A program made the translations under genes and the position numbers. From the NCBI RefSeq assembly GCF_051811025.1, contig NZ_JBPWQE010000001.1, positions 434,001-498,000 of the forward strand: a stretch of 64,000 nt of DNA. Reading direction: 5' to 3'. Origin of the DNA: Tardiphaga sp051811025. GTDB lineage: Bacteria; Pseudomonadota; Alphaproteobacteria; Rhizobiales; Xanthobacteraceae. Of this stretch, positions 15,561 through 24,376 are shown in pieces (the first letter of the stretch is position 1; every line of letters begins with the position of its first letter). Under the pieces are notes generated by a model. That model did not search any database. It had not been told where the DNA came from and worked only from the letters and a program-made list of their open reading frames with translations.

Positions 15561-17651
15561 ATGTCAGAAACGTCGGTCTCGCCGGTTGCGTCGAAAGGTC
15601 TCGAAAATCCGCTTCTGAAAGCCTGGCAGACCCCGTTCGAGACCCCGCCGTTCGACGAGATCAAGCCCGAGCACTTCATGCCGGCCTTCGAACAGGCGTT
15701 TTTCGATCATTCGGCCGAGATTGCCGCGATCGTGAACGATCCGACGGTGCCGGACTTCGCCAATACGATCACGGCGCTGGAGCGCTCCGGCAAGCTGCTC
15801 AGCCGCGTGGCGTCGGTGTTCTACGATCTGGTGTCGGCGCATTCCAATCCGGCGATCCTGGAGATCGACAAGGACGTGTCGTCGCGGATGGCGCGGCACT
15901 GGAATCCGATCATGATGAATGCCGTATTGTTCGGCCGCATCGTGGCGCTGCACGACAAACGCGCCGAGCTCGGCCTCACCACCGAACAGATGCGTCTCCT
16001 GGAGCGGACCTATACGCGCTTCCACCGCTCCGGCGCCGGCCTCGACGAGACCGCCAAGGCGCGGATGGCTGAGATCAACGAGCGTCTCGCGCATCTCGGC
16101 ACCAGTTTCAGCCATCATCTGCTCGGCGACGAGCAGGAGTGGTTCATGGAGCTGGGCGAAGGCGATCTCGACGGCCTCGCCGAGAGCTTTGTCGCTTCGG
16201 CCAAGGCCTCGGCCGACGAGCGCGGCATGACCGGCAAGGCGATCATCACCACGTCACGCTCCTCGATGGAGCCATTCCTCAAGAGCTCAGCGCGGCGCGA
16301 CCTGCGCGAGAAGGCCTACAAGGCCTTCATCCAGCGCGGCAATAACGGCAATGCCAATGACAACAACGAGACCATCGTCGAAATCCTGAAGCTGCGCGAA
16401 GAGACCGCGAAAATCCTGGGCTTCCCGACCTTCGCCGCCTACCGCCTCGAAGATTCCATGGCGAAGACGCCGGAAGCCGTGCGCGGTCTGCTGGAGCGCG
16501 TCTGGAAGCCGGCACGCGCACGTGCGCTGGCCGACCGCGATGCGCTGCAGGAGCTGATTGCGGAGGAGGGGGGCAACTTCAAGCTCGCTGCTTGGGATTG
16601 GCGCTATTACGCCGAAAAGCTGCGCCAGCGCCGCGCCAATTTCGACGATGCGGCGATCAAGCCGTATCTGACGCTTGACCATATGATCGCGGCGCAATTC
16701 GACACCGCGACCCGGCTGTTCGGCATCACCTTCGCCGAGCGCAAGGATGTGCCGGTGTGGCATCCCGACGTCCGCGTCTGGGAGGTCAAGGATGCTGCGG
16801 GCGCGCTCAAGGCGATCTTCTATGGCGACTACTTCGCGCGATCGTCGAAGCGCTCCGGCGCCTGGATGACCTCGCTGCGCGATCAGCAGAAGCTCGACGG
16901 CGACGTCGCGCCGCTGGTGCTGAACATCTGCAACTTCGCCAAGGGCACCGACGGCCAGCCGTCGCTGCTGTCGCCGGACGACGCGCGCACGCTGTTCCAT
17001 GAATTCGGCCATGGCCTGCACGGCATGCTGTCCAACGTCACCTATCCCTCGCTGTCGGGGACGTCAGTATTCACCGACTTCGTCGAACTGCCGTCGCAGC
17101 TCTATGAGCACTGGCAGGAGCAGCCGCAGGTGCTGCAGACTTTTGCCAAGCACTACCAGACCGGCGAACCGCTGCCGGACGATTTGCTCAAGCGCTTCAT
17201 TGCCGCCCGCAAGTTCAACCAGGGCTTTGCCACGGTGGAGTTCGTTTCCTCGGCGCTGATCGACCTCGAATTCCACACCCAGCCGGCCTCGGCATCAGCC
17301 GATGTCGCCGCCTTCGAGAGGAAGGAGCTGGAAAAGATCGGCATGCCCGAGGAGATCGCGCTGCGGCACCGGCCGACCCAGTTCGGCCACATCTTCTCCG
17401 GCGATCACTACGCGTCTGGCTACTATAGCTACATGTGGTCCGAAGTGATGGATGCGGACGCCTTCGGTGCGTTCGAGGAAGCCGGCAACATCTTCGACCC
17501 GGCGGTGGCCAAGCGGCTGCATGACGATATCTATTCGTCGGGCGGTTCGGTCGATCCGGAAGCGGCCTATATCGCATTCCGTGGTCGTGCCCCGGCGCCG
17601 GATGCGCTGCTGCGGCGGCGCGGGTTACTGGAAGAGCCTGAGGCGGCGTGA
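15561..17651 (+). CDS. dcp: M3 family oligopeptidase / peptidyl-dipeptidase
   Basis: This 696-residue zinc metallopeptidase of family M3 degrades short peptides in the cytoplasm. The catalytic HEFGHGLHGML motif (HEXXH plus a third Glu ligand about 25 residues later in TDFVELPSQLYEHW) is intact. The DSMAKTPEAVRGLLERVWKPA and HYASGYYSYMWSEVMDADAFGAF stretches are typical. Length suits peptidyl-dipeptidase Dcp or oligopeptidase A; the two cannot be told apart safely, though the C-terminal YSYMWSEV form favours Dcp. There is no signal peptide. It is transcribed with the following DUF1007 gene after 13 bp. Confidence 0.9.
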   Translation: MSETSVSPVASKGLENPLLKAWQTPFETPPFDEIKPEHFMPAFEQAFFDHSAEIAAIVNDPTVPDFANTITALERSGKLLSRVASVFYDLVSAHSNPAILEIDKDVSSRMARHWNPIMMNAVLFGRIVALHDKRAELGLTTEQMRLLERTYTRFHRSGAGLDETAKARMAEINERLAHLGTSFSHHLLGDEQEWFMELGEGDLDGLAESFVASAKASADERGMTGKAIITTSRSSMEPFLKSSARRDLREKAYKAFIQRGNNGNANDNNETIVEILKLREETAKILGFPTFAAYRLEDSMAKTPEAVRGLLERVWKPARARALADRDALQELIAEEGGNFKLAAWDWRYYAEKLRQRRANFDDAAIKPYLTLDHMIAAQFDTATRLFGITFAERKDVPVWHPDVRVWEVKDAAGALKAIFYGDYFARSSKRSGAWMTSLRDQQKLDGDVAPLVLNICNFAKGTDGQPSLLSPDDARTLFHEFGHGLHGMLSNVTYPSLSGTSVFTDFVELPSQLYEHWQEQPQVLQTFAKHYQTGEPLPDDLLKRFIAARKFNQGFATVEFVSSALIDLEFHTQPASASADVAAFERKELEKIGMPEEIALRHRPTQFGHIFSGDHYASGYYSYMWSEVMDADAFGAFEEAGNIFDPAVAKRLHDDIYSSGGSVDPEAAYIAFRGRAPAPDALLRRRGLLEEPEAA

Positions 17652-17664
17652 GGTGATACTTCTG

Positions 17665-18300
17665 ATGAACCGATTTCTTGGTCTGATCGCGATCATGGCT
17701 GCGCTGGCCGGCAGCATCAGCGCCGCCTCCGCCCACCCGCATGTCTTCGTCACGGCATCGAGCGAACTGATCTACGCACCGGACGGCACAATCACAGGTG
17801 TACGTCATGCCTGGGTGTTCGACGATATGTTCTCGACCTATGCGCTGCAGGGCATCGAGAGCAAGACAAAGGGTGTCTATACCCGCGAGGAGCTGGCGCC
17901 GTTGGCCCAGACCAATGTGGAGTCGCTGAAGGAATTCGCCTTCTTCACCTTCGCCAAGGTGGAGGGCAAGAAGCAGCGCTTCAACGATCCGGTCGATTAC
18001 TATCTGGAAAAGCGCGACGCGGCGCTGGTGCTGCATTTCACGCTGCCGTTCAAGACGCCGTTCAAGGCCAAGAAGATGGAGCTCGAAATCTTCGATCCGA
18101 GCTTCTTCGTCGATTTCGGTCTGGAGAAGAAAGATCCCATCAAGCTCGCCGGCGCACCGGCCACCTGCACGATGGCGATCCAGCGCCCGTCGGACGGCGC
18201 CGCCAAGGCGCAGACCATGAATGAAGACACCTTCATGAATGGCGAGAACAGCAATTACGGCGCCATGTTCGCCAACAAGATCACGGTCGATTGCCCATGA
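17665..18300 (+). CDS. DUF1007 family periplasmic protein
   Basis: This 211-residue protein has a signal peptide (cleavage after ASA, residues about 21-23) directly followed by HPHVFV, the hallmark of DUF1007. The mature part contains WVFDDMFSTY and many Asp/Glu residues. DUF1007 proteins are regularly paired with NicO nickel/cobalt exporters and are thought to act as periplasmic partners in metal handling; the N-terminal His-x-His would be a natural ligand. Its stop overlaps the start of the NicO gene by four bases, which supports a joint function. Confidence 0.85.
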   Translation: MNRFLGLIAIMAALAGSISAASAHPHVFVTASSELIYAPDGTITGVRHAWVFDDMFSTYALQGIESKTKGVYTREELAPLAQTNVESLKEFAFFTFAKVEGKKQRFNDPVDYYLEKRDAALVLHFTLPFKTPFKAKKMELEIFDPSFFVDFGLEKKDPIKLAGAPATCTMAIQRPSDGAAKAQTMNEDTFMNGENSNYGAMFANKITVDCP

Positions 18301-19463
18301 TGTTCGAGAAAATGACGATGCGCCGCCTGTTCTGGGCCTGCGCTGCATTGGTGGCCATGTCGGTAATTGCCGATGGCGCGCTGCATGATGTGTTCGCGCA
18401 GAATCCGTTCGCGGCGCCGAAGGGCGTGCCGGATTCGCAGGTCGGTGGCATCATCGGCTGGCTGCTGACCAAGCAGTCCGAATTCTACCGGGCGATGTCC
18501 GCGACCATCCGTGCCGCCAAATCCGACGGCAGCGCGGTGTGGACGCTGTTGGCGATTTCCTTTGCCTACGGCATCTTCCATGCCGCCGGCCCCGGACACG
18601 GCAAGGCGGTGATCTCGTCCTATCTCGTCGCCAATGAAGAGACCGCCAAGCGCGGCATCGCGTTGTCCTTCGTCTCGGCGCTGATGCAGGCGCTGGTGGC
18701 GGTGCTGATCGTCGGCATTGGCGCCTGGCTGCTGAATGTCACGGCCAAGACCATGTGCAGCACCGAGCGCTGGGTCGAGATCGCCAGCTACGGCCTGATC
18801 GCGGCGTTCGGCGCGCGGCTGGTCTGGAGCAAAGGGCGCGGGTTCTTCCGCGCCTTGCGGCCATCGCTGCCGGCTGCCGGGCCGCAGCTCGCGATGGCGC
18901 ATGCCAACGCGTCCGCGCATACGCATGATGATGGCCATGACGACCATCACCACGACCACCATCATGGGCATGCGCACGCTCATTCTCATGCACATGCCCA
19001 TTCGGCGCATGCCGAGGCAACGGCCTCAGCGCATGTGCATCACGATCGCAGCCATCACGATCACGTTCATGACGAGCATTGCGGCCATTCCCATGGCCCG
19101 ACGCCGGATCAGCTCGCCGGCCCCGGTGGCTGGGCGCGCGGACTATCGGCCGTGTTCACCGTGGGTATCCGGCCATGCTCGGGCGCGATCCTGGTGCTGG
19201 TATTTGCGCTGGCGCAGGGCATGTTCTGGGCCGGCATCGCGGCCACCTTCGTGATGGGTCTGGGAACCGCGATTACCGTGGCGACCATTGCCGTCATTGC
19301 CGTCTCCGCCAAGGGTCTCGCCGGTCGTCTGGCCGGCGGCCGCGATGGCAGCGGCGCACTCGTGATGCGCGGGATCGAATTCGGCGCCGCGGCGCTGGTG
19401 ATGCTGTTCGGCGTCGGCCTGCTGCTGGGTTATGTCGCGGCCGAACGCGTCACCTGTTTCTGA
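18297..19463 (+). CDS. NicO-type nickel/cobalt transporter
   Basis: This 388-residue inner-membrane protein belongs to the NicO/RcnA family that exports Ni2+ and Co2+. An N-terminal signal-like helix precedes six or more membrane helices. Motifs include FHAAGPGHGKAVISSYLV (about residues 97-114) and GIRPCSGAILVLVFAL. A cytoplasmic or periplasmic loop between them (about residues 200-265) carries roughly 30 His in HxH and DH repeats, a metal-binding buffer. It overlaps the DUF1007 gene. ATG 18297 gives the coupled start; ATG 18300 is also possible. Metal specificity cannot be read from sequence. Confidence 0.88.
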   Translation: MMFEKMTMRRLFWACAALVAMSVIADGALHDVFAQNPFAAPKGVPDSQVGGIIGWLLTKQSEFYRAMSATIRAAKSDGSAVWTLLAISFAYGIFHAAGPGHGKAVISSYLVANEETAKRGIALSFVSALMQALVAVLIVGIGAWLLNVTAKTMCSTERWVEIASYGLIAAFGARLVWSKGRGFFRALRPSLPAAGPQLAMAHANASAHTHDDGHDDHHHDHHHGHAHAHSHAHAHSAHAEATASAHVHHDRSHHDHVHDEHCGHSHGPTPDQLAGPGGWARGLSAVFTVGIRPCSGAILVLVFALAQGMFWAGIAATFVMGLGTAITVATIAVIAVSAKGLAGRLAGGRDGSGALVMRGIEFGAAALVMLFGVGLLLGYVAAERVTCF

Positions 19464-19535
19464 TCGCTGTCCTGTCCGTTGAGGACAGTCCGTCGTCTTG
19501 ACAAGCTCCAGCCAAAGCGCGAAGCCACCGGCATC

Positions 19536-20573
19536 ATGACAAATGTCGTTTCCCTCGAGCAGCAACCGGCCTCCACTCTGGAGATACCGGAGCGCGTCGG
19601 CGTCTTGCTGGTCAATCTCGGAACTCCCGACACCGCGGATACCCGCGGCGTCCGCGTCTATCTCAGAGAGTTCCTGTCCGATCCGCGCGTGATCGAGAAC
19701 CAGGGCCTGCTGTGGAAGCTGATCCTCAACGGCATCATTCTGACCACGCGCCCGCGCCGCAAGGCCAAGGACTATCTGAAGATTTGGAACACGGAAAAGA
19801 ACGAATCTCCGCTGAAGACGATCACCCGCGCGCAGTCGGACAAGCTCGCGGCATCACTCGATAGCCATACCCATCTCGTGGTGGACTGGGCGATGCGCTA
19901 CGGCAATCCGTCGATCCGTTCCCGCATCGCTGAACTCACGGCAAAGGGGTGCGACCGCATACTGGTGGTGCCGCTCTATCCGCAATATTCGGCCGCGACG
20001 TCTGCGACGGTCTGCGACGAAGTGTTCCGCGTACTCGGCACCATGCGTGCGCAGCCGACGCTGCGGGTCACGCCACCCTATTATGACGAGCCGGATTATA
20101 TCGGCGCGCTGGCGACCTCGATCGAGAAGCATCTGGCGACGCTGTCATTCGTGCCGGAAATGATCGTGGCGTCGTTCCACGGCATGCCGCAGAAATACAT
20201 CGACAAGGGCGACCCCTATCAGGCGCAATGCGTGGCCACAACCGAAGCGCTGCGCAAGCGGCTCGGGCCGGATGCGCCGAAGTTGTTGCTGACCTTCCAA
20301 TCCCGTTTCGGATTCGATGCCTGGCTTCAGCCGTATACGGACAAGACCATCGAGCAGCTTGCCAAGGACGGCGTGCGGCGCATTGCTGTCGTGATGCCGG
20401 GCTTCTCGGCCGACTGCCTGGAGACGCTGGAAGAGATCGCGCAGGAGAATTGCGAGATCTTCATGCACAATGGCGGCGAGCAATTCTCGGCGATCCCCTG
20501 CCTCAACGACAGCGACGAGGGCATGGACACGATCCGCCAGCTGGTGCTCCGCGAGCTGCAAGGCTGGATCTAG
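19536..20573 (+). CDS. hemH: ferrochelatase
   Basis: This 345-residue enzyme inserts Fe2+ into protoporphyrin IX, the last step of heme synthesis. Recognisable blocks are VGVLLVNLGTPDT at residues about 21-33, the LYPQYSAATSATV stretch, the catalytic His in ASFHGMPQKYIDKGDPY (about residues 211-226), FQSRFGFDAWLQPYT and MPGFSADCLETLEEI with its Glu. Size is that of proteobacterial HemH. The ATG at 19536 was chosen over an in-frame start 57 bp upstream. I see no clear Irr box in the short gap to the NicO gene. Confidence 0.96.
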   Translation: MTNVVSLEQQPASTLEIPERVGVLLVNLGTPDTADTRGVRVYLREFLSDPRVIENQGLLWKLILNGIILTTRPRRKAKDYLKIWNTEKNESPLKTITRAQSDKLAASLDSHTHLVVDWAMRYGNPSIRSRIAELTAKGCDRILVVPLYPQYSAATSATVCDEVFRVLGTMRAQPTLRVTPPYYDEPDYIGALATSIEKHLATLSFVPEMIVASFHGMPQKYIDKGDPYQAQCVATTEALRKRLGPDAPKLLLTFQSRFGFDAWLQPYTDKTIEQLAKDGVRRIAVVMPGFSADCLETLEEIAQENCEIFMHNGGEQFSAIPCLNDSDEGMDTIRQLVLRELQGWI

Positions 20574-20721
20574 AAGCCATCCGGCTCCGCGGCCAGCGCC
20601 GCCTCCTCGTGCAGATATGACGGCGCTCGCTTTTCCCGGTCTCGAACCTTAAAATCCTCCCTGACGACAAAACAACGAGGCGCCATGTGTTGCGCGTTCA
20701 TTTTGCCGCAGGGAGACTTTG

Positions 20722-21717
20722 ATGTCCGGTTACGACATTTTTGCCATCGCCGTTGTACTGCTGATCATCTTTACGCTGTTTGCCGGCGTGAAGACCGTGC
20801 CGCAGGGCTATGACTGGACCATCGAGCGTTTCGGCAAGTTCACCCGTACGCTGTCGCCGGGCCTCAATCTCATCATCCCGTATTTCGACCGCGTCGGTCG
20901 CAAGATGAACATGATGGAGCAGGTGATCAGCATCCCCGAGCAGGAAGTGATCACCAAGGACAACGCCACCGTCACCGTGGACGGCGTCGCGTTCTTCCAG
21001 GTGTTCGACGCGGCCAAGGCAAGCTACGAAGTGTCCGACCTCAATCAGGCGATCATCGTGCTGACCATGACCAATATCCGTTCGGTAATGGGCTCGATGG
21101 ATCTCGACCAGGTGCTGTCGCATCGCGATGAGATCAACGAGCGGCTGCTGCGCGTCGTCGATGCCGCGGTGTCGCCATGGGGCCTCAAGGTCAACCGCAT
21201 CGAGATCAAGGACATCGTGCCGCCGGCGGATCTGGTCGAGGCGATGGGCCGGCAGATGAAGGCCGAACGCGTCAAGCGCGCCGATATCCTGCAGGCCGAG
21301 GGCCAGCGCCAGTCGGAGATTCTCCGTGCCGAAGGCGCCAAGCAGGGCCAGATCCTTCAGGCGGAAGGGCGCCGCGAGGCTGCGTTCCGTGATGCCGAGG
21401 CACGCGAGCGGTCCGCAGAGGCCGAAGCCAATGCAACGCGGGTGGTGTCGGAGGCAATTTCGAAGGGTGACGTTGCGGCGCTGAACTACTTTATCGCCGA
21501 TAAATACATCAAGGCGTTTGGCCAGCTTGCGGAATCGCCGAACCAGAAGGTCATCATGCTGCCGGTGGAAGCCATGAGCATGCTGGGCTCGCTGGCCGGC
21601 ATCGGCGAGATCGCCAAGGCGACCTTCGGTGAGAACTCGACCTCGGCGCAGGCTGCTGCACGCCGCAGCGGTTCGGTGCCGCTGGCCGGATCGCCGCCGC
21701 CGTCACCGCAACGCTGA
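20722..21717 (+). CDS. SPFH/stomatin family membrane protein
   Basis: This 331-residue protein has one N-terminal membrane helix (residues about 4-26) followed by the SPFH/band 7 domain (VPQGYDWTIERFGKFTRTLSPGLN onwards) and a coiled-coil rich in Ala/Glu/Arg (about residues 175-240), ending in a Pro-rich tail. It resembles QmcA and human stomatin-like protein 2. Such proteins form large membrane-bound rings and control proteases or microdomains. The next gene encodes an NfeD protein, the usual partner of this family, 10 bp downstream. A GGGAG ribosome site supports ATG 20722. Confidence 0.92.
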   Translation: MSGYDIFAIAVVLLIIFTLFAGVKTVPQGYDWTIERFGKFTRTLSPGLNLIIPYFDRVGRKMNMMEQVISIPEQEVITKDNATVTVDGVAFFQVFDAAKASYEVSDLNQAIIVLTMTNIRSVMGSMDLDQVLSHRDEINERLLRVVDAAVSPWGLKVNRIEIKDIVPPADLVEAMGRQMKAERVKRADILQAEGQRQSEILRAEGAKQGQILQAEGRREAAFRDAEARERSAEAEANATRVVSEAISKGDVAALNYFIADKYIKAFGQLAESPNQKVIMLPVEAMSMLGSLAGIGEIAKATFGENSTSAQAAARRSGSVPLAGSPPPSPQR

Positions 21718-21727
21718 GGCCGCTGCA

Positions 21728-22171
21728 ATGGCCGACATGTTTGTTACCTTGGGAACCTGGAATTGGTTGATCTTCGGCGTGCTGCTAATGGCGCTGGAGC
21801 TGCTGGCGCCCGGCGTCTTCATGTTCTGGCTCGGGTTGTCCGCATTTCTCGTGGGCGTGCTGTCCTTCATCGTCACGCCGTCCTGGCAGGTGCAGATCCT
21901 GCTGTTCGGATTGTTCGCCGTTGCCGCCGTTCCGCTGTGGCGGCGCATCGCGCGTCAGAAGCCCGGCACCAATCCCAATCCGTTTCTCAACAAGCGCTCC
22001 GATGCGCTGGTCGGCCGCGTCTGCACACTGGATCGGCCGATCATTGACGGCGAGGGCATCGTGCGCATCGACGACACGGTCTGGCGCGTCAGCGGCCCGG
22101 ACACGCCCGCGGGGACGCGGGTGAAGATCGTGAAGGCAGACGGGGCCAGTCTGACGGTGGATGTGGCCTGA
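21728..22171 (+). CDS. NfeD-like membrane protein
   Basis: This 147-residue protein has three membrane helices in its first 75 residues (with ELLAPGVFMFWLGLSAFLVG typical of the family) and a C-terminal OB-fold NfeD domain beginning near SDALVGRVCTLDRPI. It belongs to the short NfeD type without protease domain, which partners stomatin/paraslipin proteins. Ten bp separate it from the SPFH gene. It ends back to back with the HxlR gene. Confidence 0.9.
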   Translation: MADMFVTLGTWNWLIFGVLLMALELLAPGVFMFWLGLSAFLVGVLSFIVTPSWQVQILLFGLFAVAAVPLWRRIARQKPGTNPNPFLNKRSDALVGRVCTLDRPIIDGEGIVRIDDTVWRVSGPDTPAGTRVKIVKADGASLTVDVA

Positions 22172-22513
22172 TCAGTTGGCCGCTAGCGATTTGCTCCACC
22201 GCTCTGCGAAACGGTGCAGCGGCAGAAACGTGTCCTGTAACTCCCGACCTGTATCCGTTAGCCCATAGCCGTCCGGTCGCAACGCGATCAGTCCTGCCTG
22301 TCTGAGGTCGCTGAGACGCGCCTGCAGCACGGTCGGTGAGGCGTCGTCGCAGGCCTCGCGCAGCGCCCGCGAGGTCAGGGACATCTCACGCAACTCCCAG
22401 AGAATGCGCAATGTCCAGCGCCGGCCCAGCAGATCGAGCAGCGCCATGATCGGGCGGCCGGAGGTTGAGCCGCGCACTGCGCGTGTGGGCGGCTTGGAAA
22501 CGGACTTTGCCAT
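22172..22513 (-). CDS. HxlR-type transcriptional regulator
   Basis: This 113-residue protein is a winged-helix regulator. The HxlR core starts at LLDLLGRRWTLRILWEL, followed by the recognition region (SLTSRALREACDDASPTVLQARLSDLRQAGLI) and the wing (ALRPDGYGLTDTGREL). The Cys in the usual HxlR redox position (just before the RW) is absent; one Cys lies in REACDD. It is divergent from the carboxymuconolactone decarboxylase family gene and most likely controls it through the repeats in between. A GTG one codon upstream is an alternative start. Confidence 0.85.
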   Translation of the reverse strand: MAKSVSKPPTRAVRGSTSGRPIMALLDLLGRRWTLRILWELREMSLTSRALREACDDASPTVLQARLSDLRQAGLIALRPDGYGLTDTGRELQDTFLPLHRFAERWSKSLAAN

Positions 22514-22533
22514 CACATTCTCTCTTGCAGGTC

Positions 22534-22574
22534 GCTACAGAATGTGTAGCGTTTCGCTACGCTTATTGTAGCGC
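22534..22574. promoter_or_regulatory. operator-like GTAGC repeats between HxlR regulator and its target
   Basis: The 72-bp divergent promoter carries overlapping inverted repeats: CTACA-N5-TGTAG (22535-22549) and GTAGCG-ttt-CGCTAC (22547-22560), with a further TGTAGCGC at 22568-22575. The repeated half-site GTAGC in both orientations is what a dimeric winged-helix repressor would bind. The regulator is the adjacent HxlR protein by inference. Confidence 0.6.
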
Positions 22575-22585
22575 AGGAGTTGGCC

Positions 22586-23134
22586 ATGTCACGCATTGCG
22601 CCTCTGCAGCCGCCCTATGAGCCTGACATTCAGGCGCAATTCGATGCGATCATGCGCGGTGCGCCGCCACTGATGCTGTTTCGCGTGATTGCGGGTCATC
22701 CGAGGGCATGGAGCAAATTTCGCGCAGCTGGCCTGCTTGATCGCGGACCGCTGTCGGTGCGGGAGCGCGAGATCGTTATCGATCGCACTTGTGCGCTGAC
22801 TGGCTGCGAATACGAATGGGGCGTCCATGTCGCGGCCTTTGCAGATGCGGCGAAGCTGACGGATGCGGAGGTGAGGGCGACCGTCGATGACGACGCACAA
22901 GCGGCATGCTGGTCGTCAGCCGAGCGGGCTCTGATCGCGGCAGTCGATGCGCTGCATCACCGCGCCACGCTCAGCGATGCCGAATTCAAAGTGCTGGCCG
23001 CTCACTACGATGATGCGAAAATCTTCGAGATCATCCTGCTGTGCGGATTCTATCGCACGGTGTCTTACATCGCGAACGGCTTGGCATTGCCACTCGAAGC
23101 AAACGCGGCAAGGTTCCCGCGAACTGCTAGCTAA
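22586..23134 (+). CDS. carboxymuconolactone decarboxylase family protein
   Basis: This 182-residue protein belongs to the AhpD/CMD helical family. The core is seen in PLSVREREIVIDRTCALTGCEYEWGVHVAAFADAAKLTDAEV and later EFKVLAAHYDDAKIFEIILLCGFYRTVSYIANGL. The single Cys of TGCEYEW with a His five residues on (CxxxxxxxH form) recalls the proton relay, but the CxxC redox pair of AhpD is not present. Substrate unknown. A GCAGGAG ribosome site precedes ATG 22586. It is probably repressed by the divergent HxlR protein and may respond to a quinone or peroxide. Confidence 0.82.
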   Translation: MSRIAPLQPPYEPDIQAQFDAIMRGAPPLMLFRVIAGHPRAWSKFRAAGLLDRGPLSVREREIVIDRTCALTGCEYEWGVHVAAFADAAKLTDAEVRATVDDDAQAACWSSAERALIAAVDALHHRATLSDAEFKVLAAHYDDAKIFEIILLCGFYRTVSYIANGLALPLEANAARFPRTAS

Positions 23135-23140
23135 CGTGGC

Positions 23141-24166
23141 TTACGCCACGCCCGCCCGCAGCAGATCGTGCAGATGCACGATGCCGACGGGCTTCCGCGC
23201 ATCCGTCACCAGCAGCGCGGTGATCTTCGACGAGTTGAGGATTTCCAGCGCTTCGCCGGCGAGCAGGTCACGGCTGATGGTCTTGGGGTTCTTGGTCATG
23301 ACTTCATCGACCGACACCGTCATCAGGTCGGCGCGCATGTGACGGCGCAAATCGCCGTCGGTGACGATGCCGACCACATGGCCGTTGCTATCGGTGATGC
23401 CGACGCAGCCAAAGCCCTTCGAGGACATTTCCACCAGCGCATCGGACATCTTGGTGCCGAGCGGCTTGAGCGGCACGGAGTCGCCCGAATGCATGAGGTC
23501 GCGGGTGTATTTCAGCATCGCGCCGAGCTTGCCGCCGGGATGCAGCACGCTGAAATCCACCGACGTAAAGCCACGGCCTTCCAGCAGCGCGATCGCCAGC
23601 GCGTCGCCCATCGCCAGCATCATCAGCGACGAGGTCGTGGGCGCGAGATTATGCGGGCAGGCCTCGCGCGCCTTCGGCAGTGTTAGCGCGACATCGGCGG
23701 CCTCGGCCAGCGTCGAGGTGGCTTCGGAGGTGATCGCGACCACGGCGATCTTGAAGCGCTTGGCATAGGTGATGAGGTTCTTCATCTCCGGCTGCTCGCC
23801 GGACCACGACAGTGCCATGATGACGTCGTCGGGCGTGATCATGCCGAGATCGCCATGGCTGGCTTCGGCGGCGTGGACGAAGAAAGCAGGCGTACCGGTC
23901 GATGCGAAGGTCGCGGCGATCTTGCGGCCGATATGGCCGGACTTGCCGAGGCCGGTGATGATCAGGCGGCCTTTGGCCTTGAGGATCAGGTCGGCGGCCG
24001 CGACGAAGGCCGGGCCGAGGTCGGATTGCAGCGCGGTGGCCAGCGCGGTGACGCCGCTGGCTTCAGCCTCGAGCGTACGCAGAGCCGAGGCAATCGCTTC
24101 AATGGCCTGATCGCTCATCGCTGCCGTCGTTTTCGTCGGAAGACCGGGTGTCTTGGAAAGGGGCAT
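23141..24166 (-). CDS. kdsD: arabinose-5-phosphate isomerase
   Basis: This 341-residue enzyme interconverts ribulose 5-phosphate and arabinose 5-phosphate, the first step to Kdo for lipopolysaccharide. An N-terminal SIS sugar isomerase domain is seen in IITGLGKSGHIGRKIAATFASTGTPAFFVHAAEASHGDLG and ALSWSGEQPEM, followed by two CBS domains (about residues 210-341, with DLMHSGDSVP and VDEVMTKNPKTIS). ATG 24166 has AGGA eight bases upstream; an ATG at 24175 is possible. It is convergent with the CMD family gene, seven bp apart. Confidence 0.93.
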   Translation of the reverse strand: MPLSKTPGLPTKTTAAMSDQAIEAIASALRTLEAEASGVTALATALQSDLGPAFVAAADLILKAKGRLIITGLGKSGHIGRKIAATFASTGTPAFFVHAAEASHGDLGMITPDDVIMALSWSGEQPEMKNLITYAKRFKIAVVAITSEATSTLAEAADVALTLPKAREACPHNLAPTTSSLMMLAMGDALAIALLEGRGFTSVDFSVLHPGGKLGAMLKYTRDLMHSGDSVPLKPLGTKMSDALVEMSSKGFGCVGITDSNGHVVGIVTDGDLRRHMRADLMTVSVDEVMTKNPKTISRDLLAGEALEILNSSKITALLVTDARKPVGIVHLHDLLRAGVA

Positions 24167-24376
24167 CAATCGCATCCTGAGGCCGTAAATTGTCCGGCTG
24201 TGTCGCCGTCCTCTTAGCACGGCTGGGCCTGCCTGGCGAAACCCCGCCGATGCGATCTCAACGGGCCATTAACCATAAGCGTTTTAACTCCCTTAACCAT
24301 GAGTTGTCGCGCGCGCCTCCGGCGTCGCTCTTGATGGATTTTGTAAGATTTTGATAGTGTTGGAGTTTCTCTGATC

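Noticed and set aside
24250..24310. CtrA binding sites (TTAA repeats) before the barrel gene
   Set aside because: TTAA occurs three times but the spacing is not the seven bases of the CtrA site.
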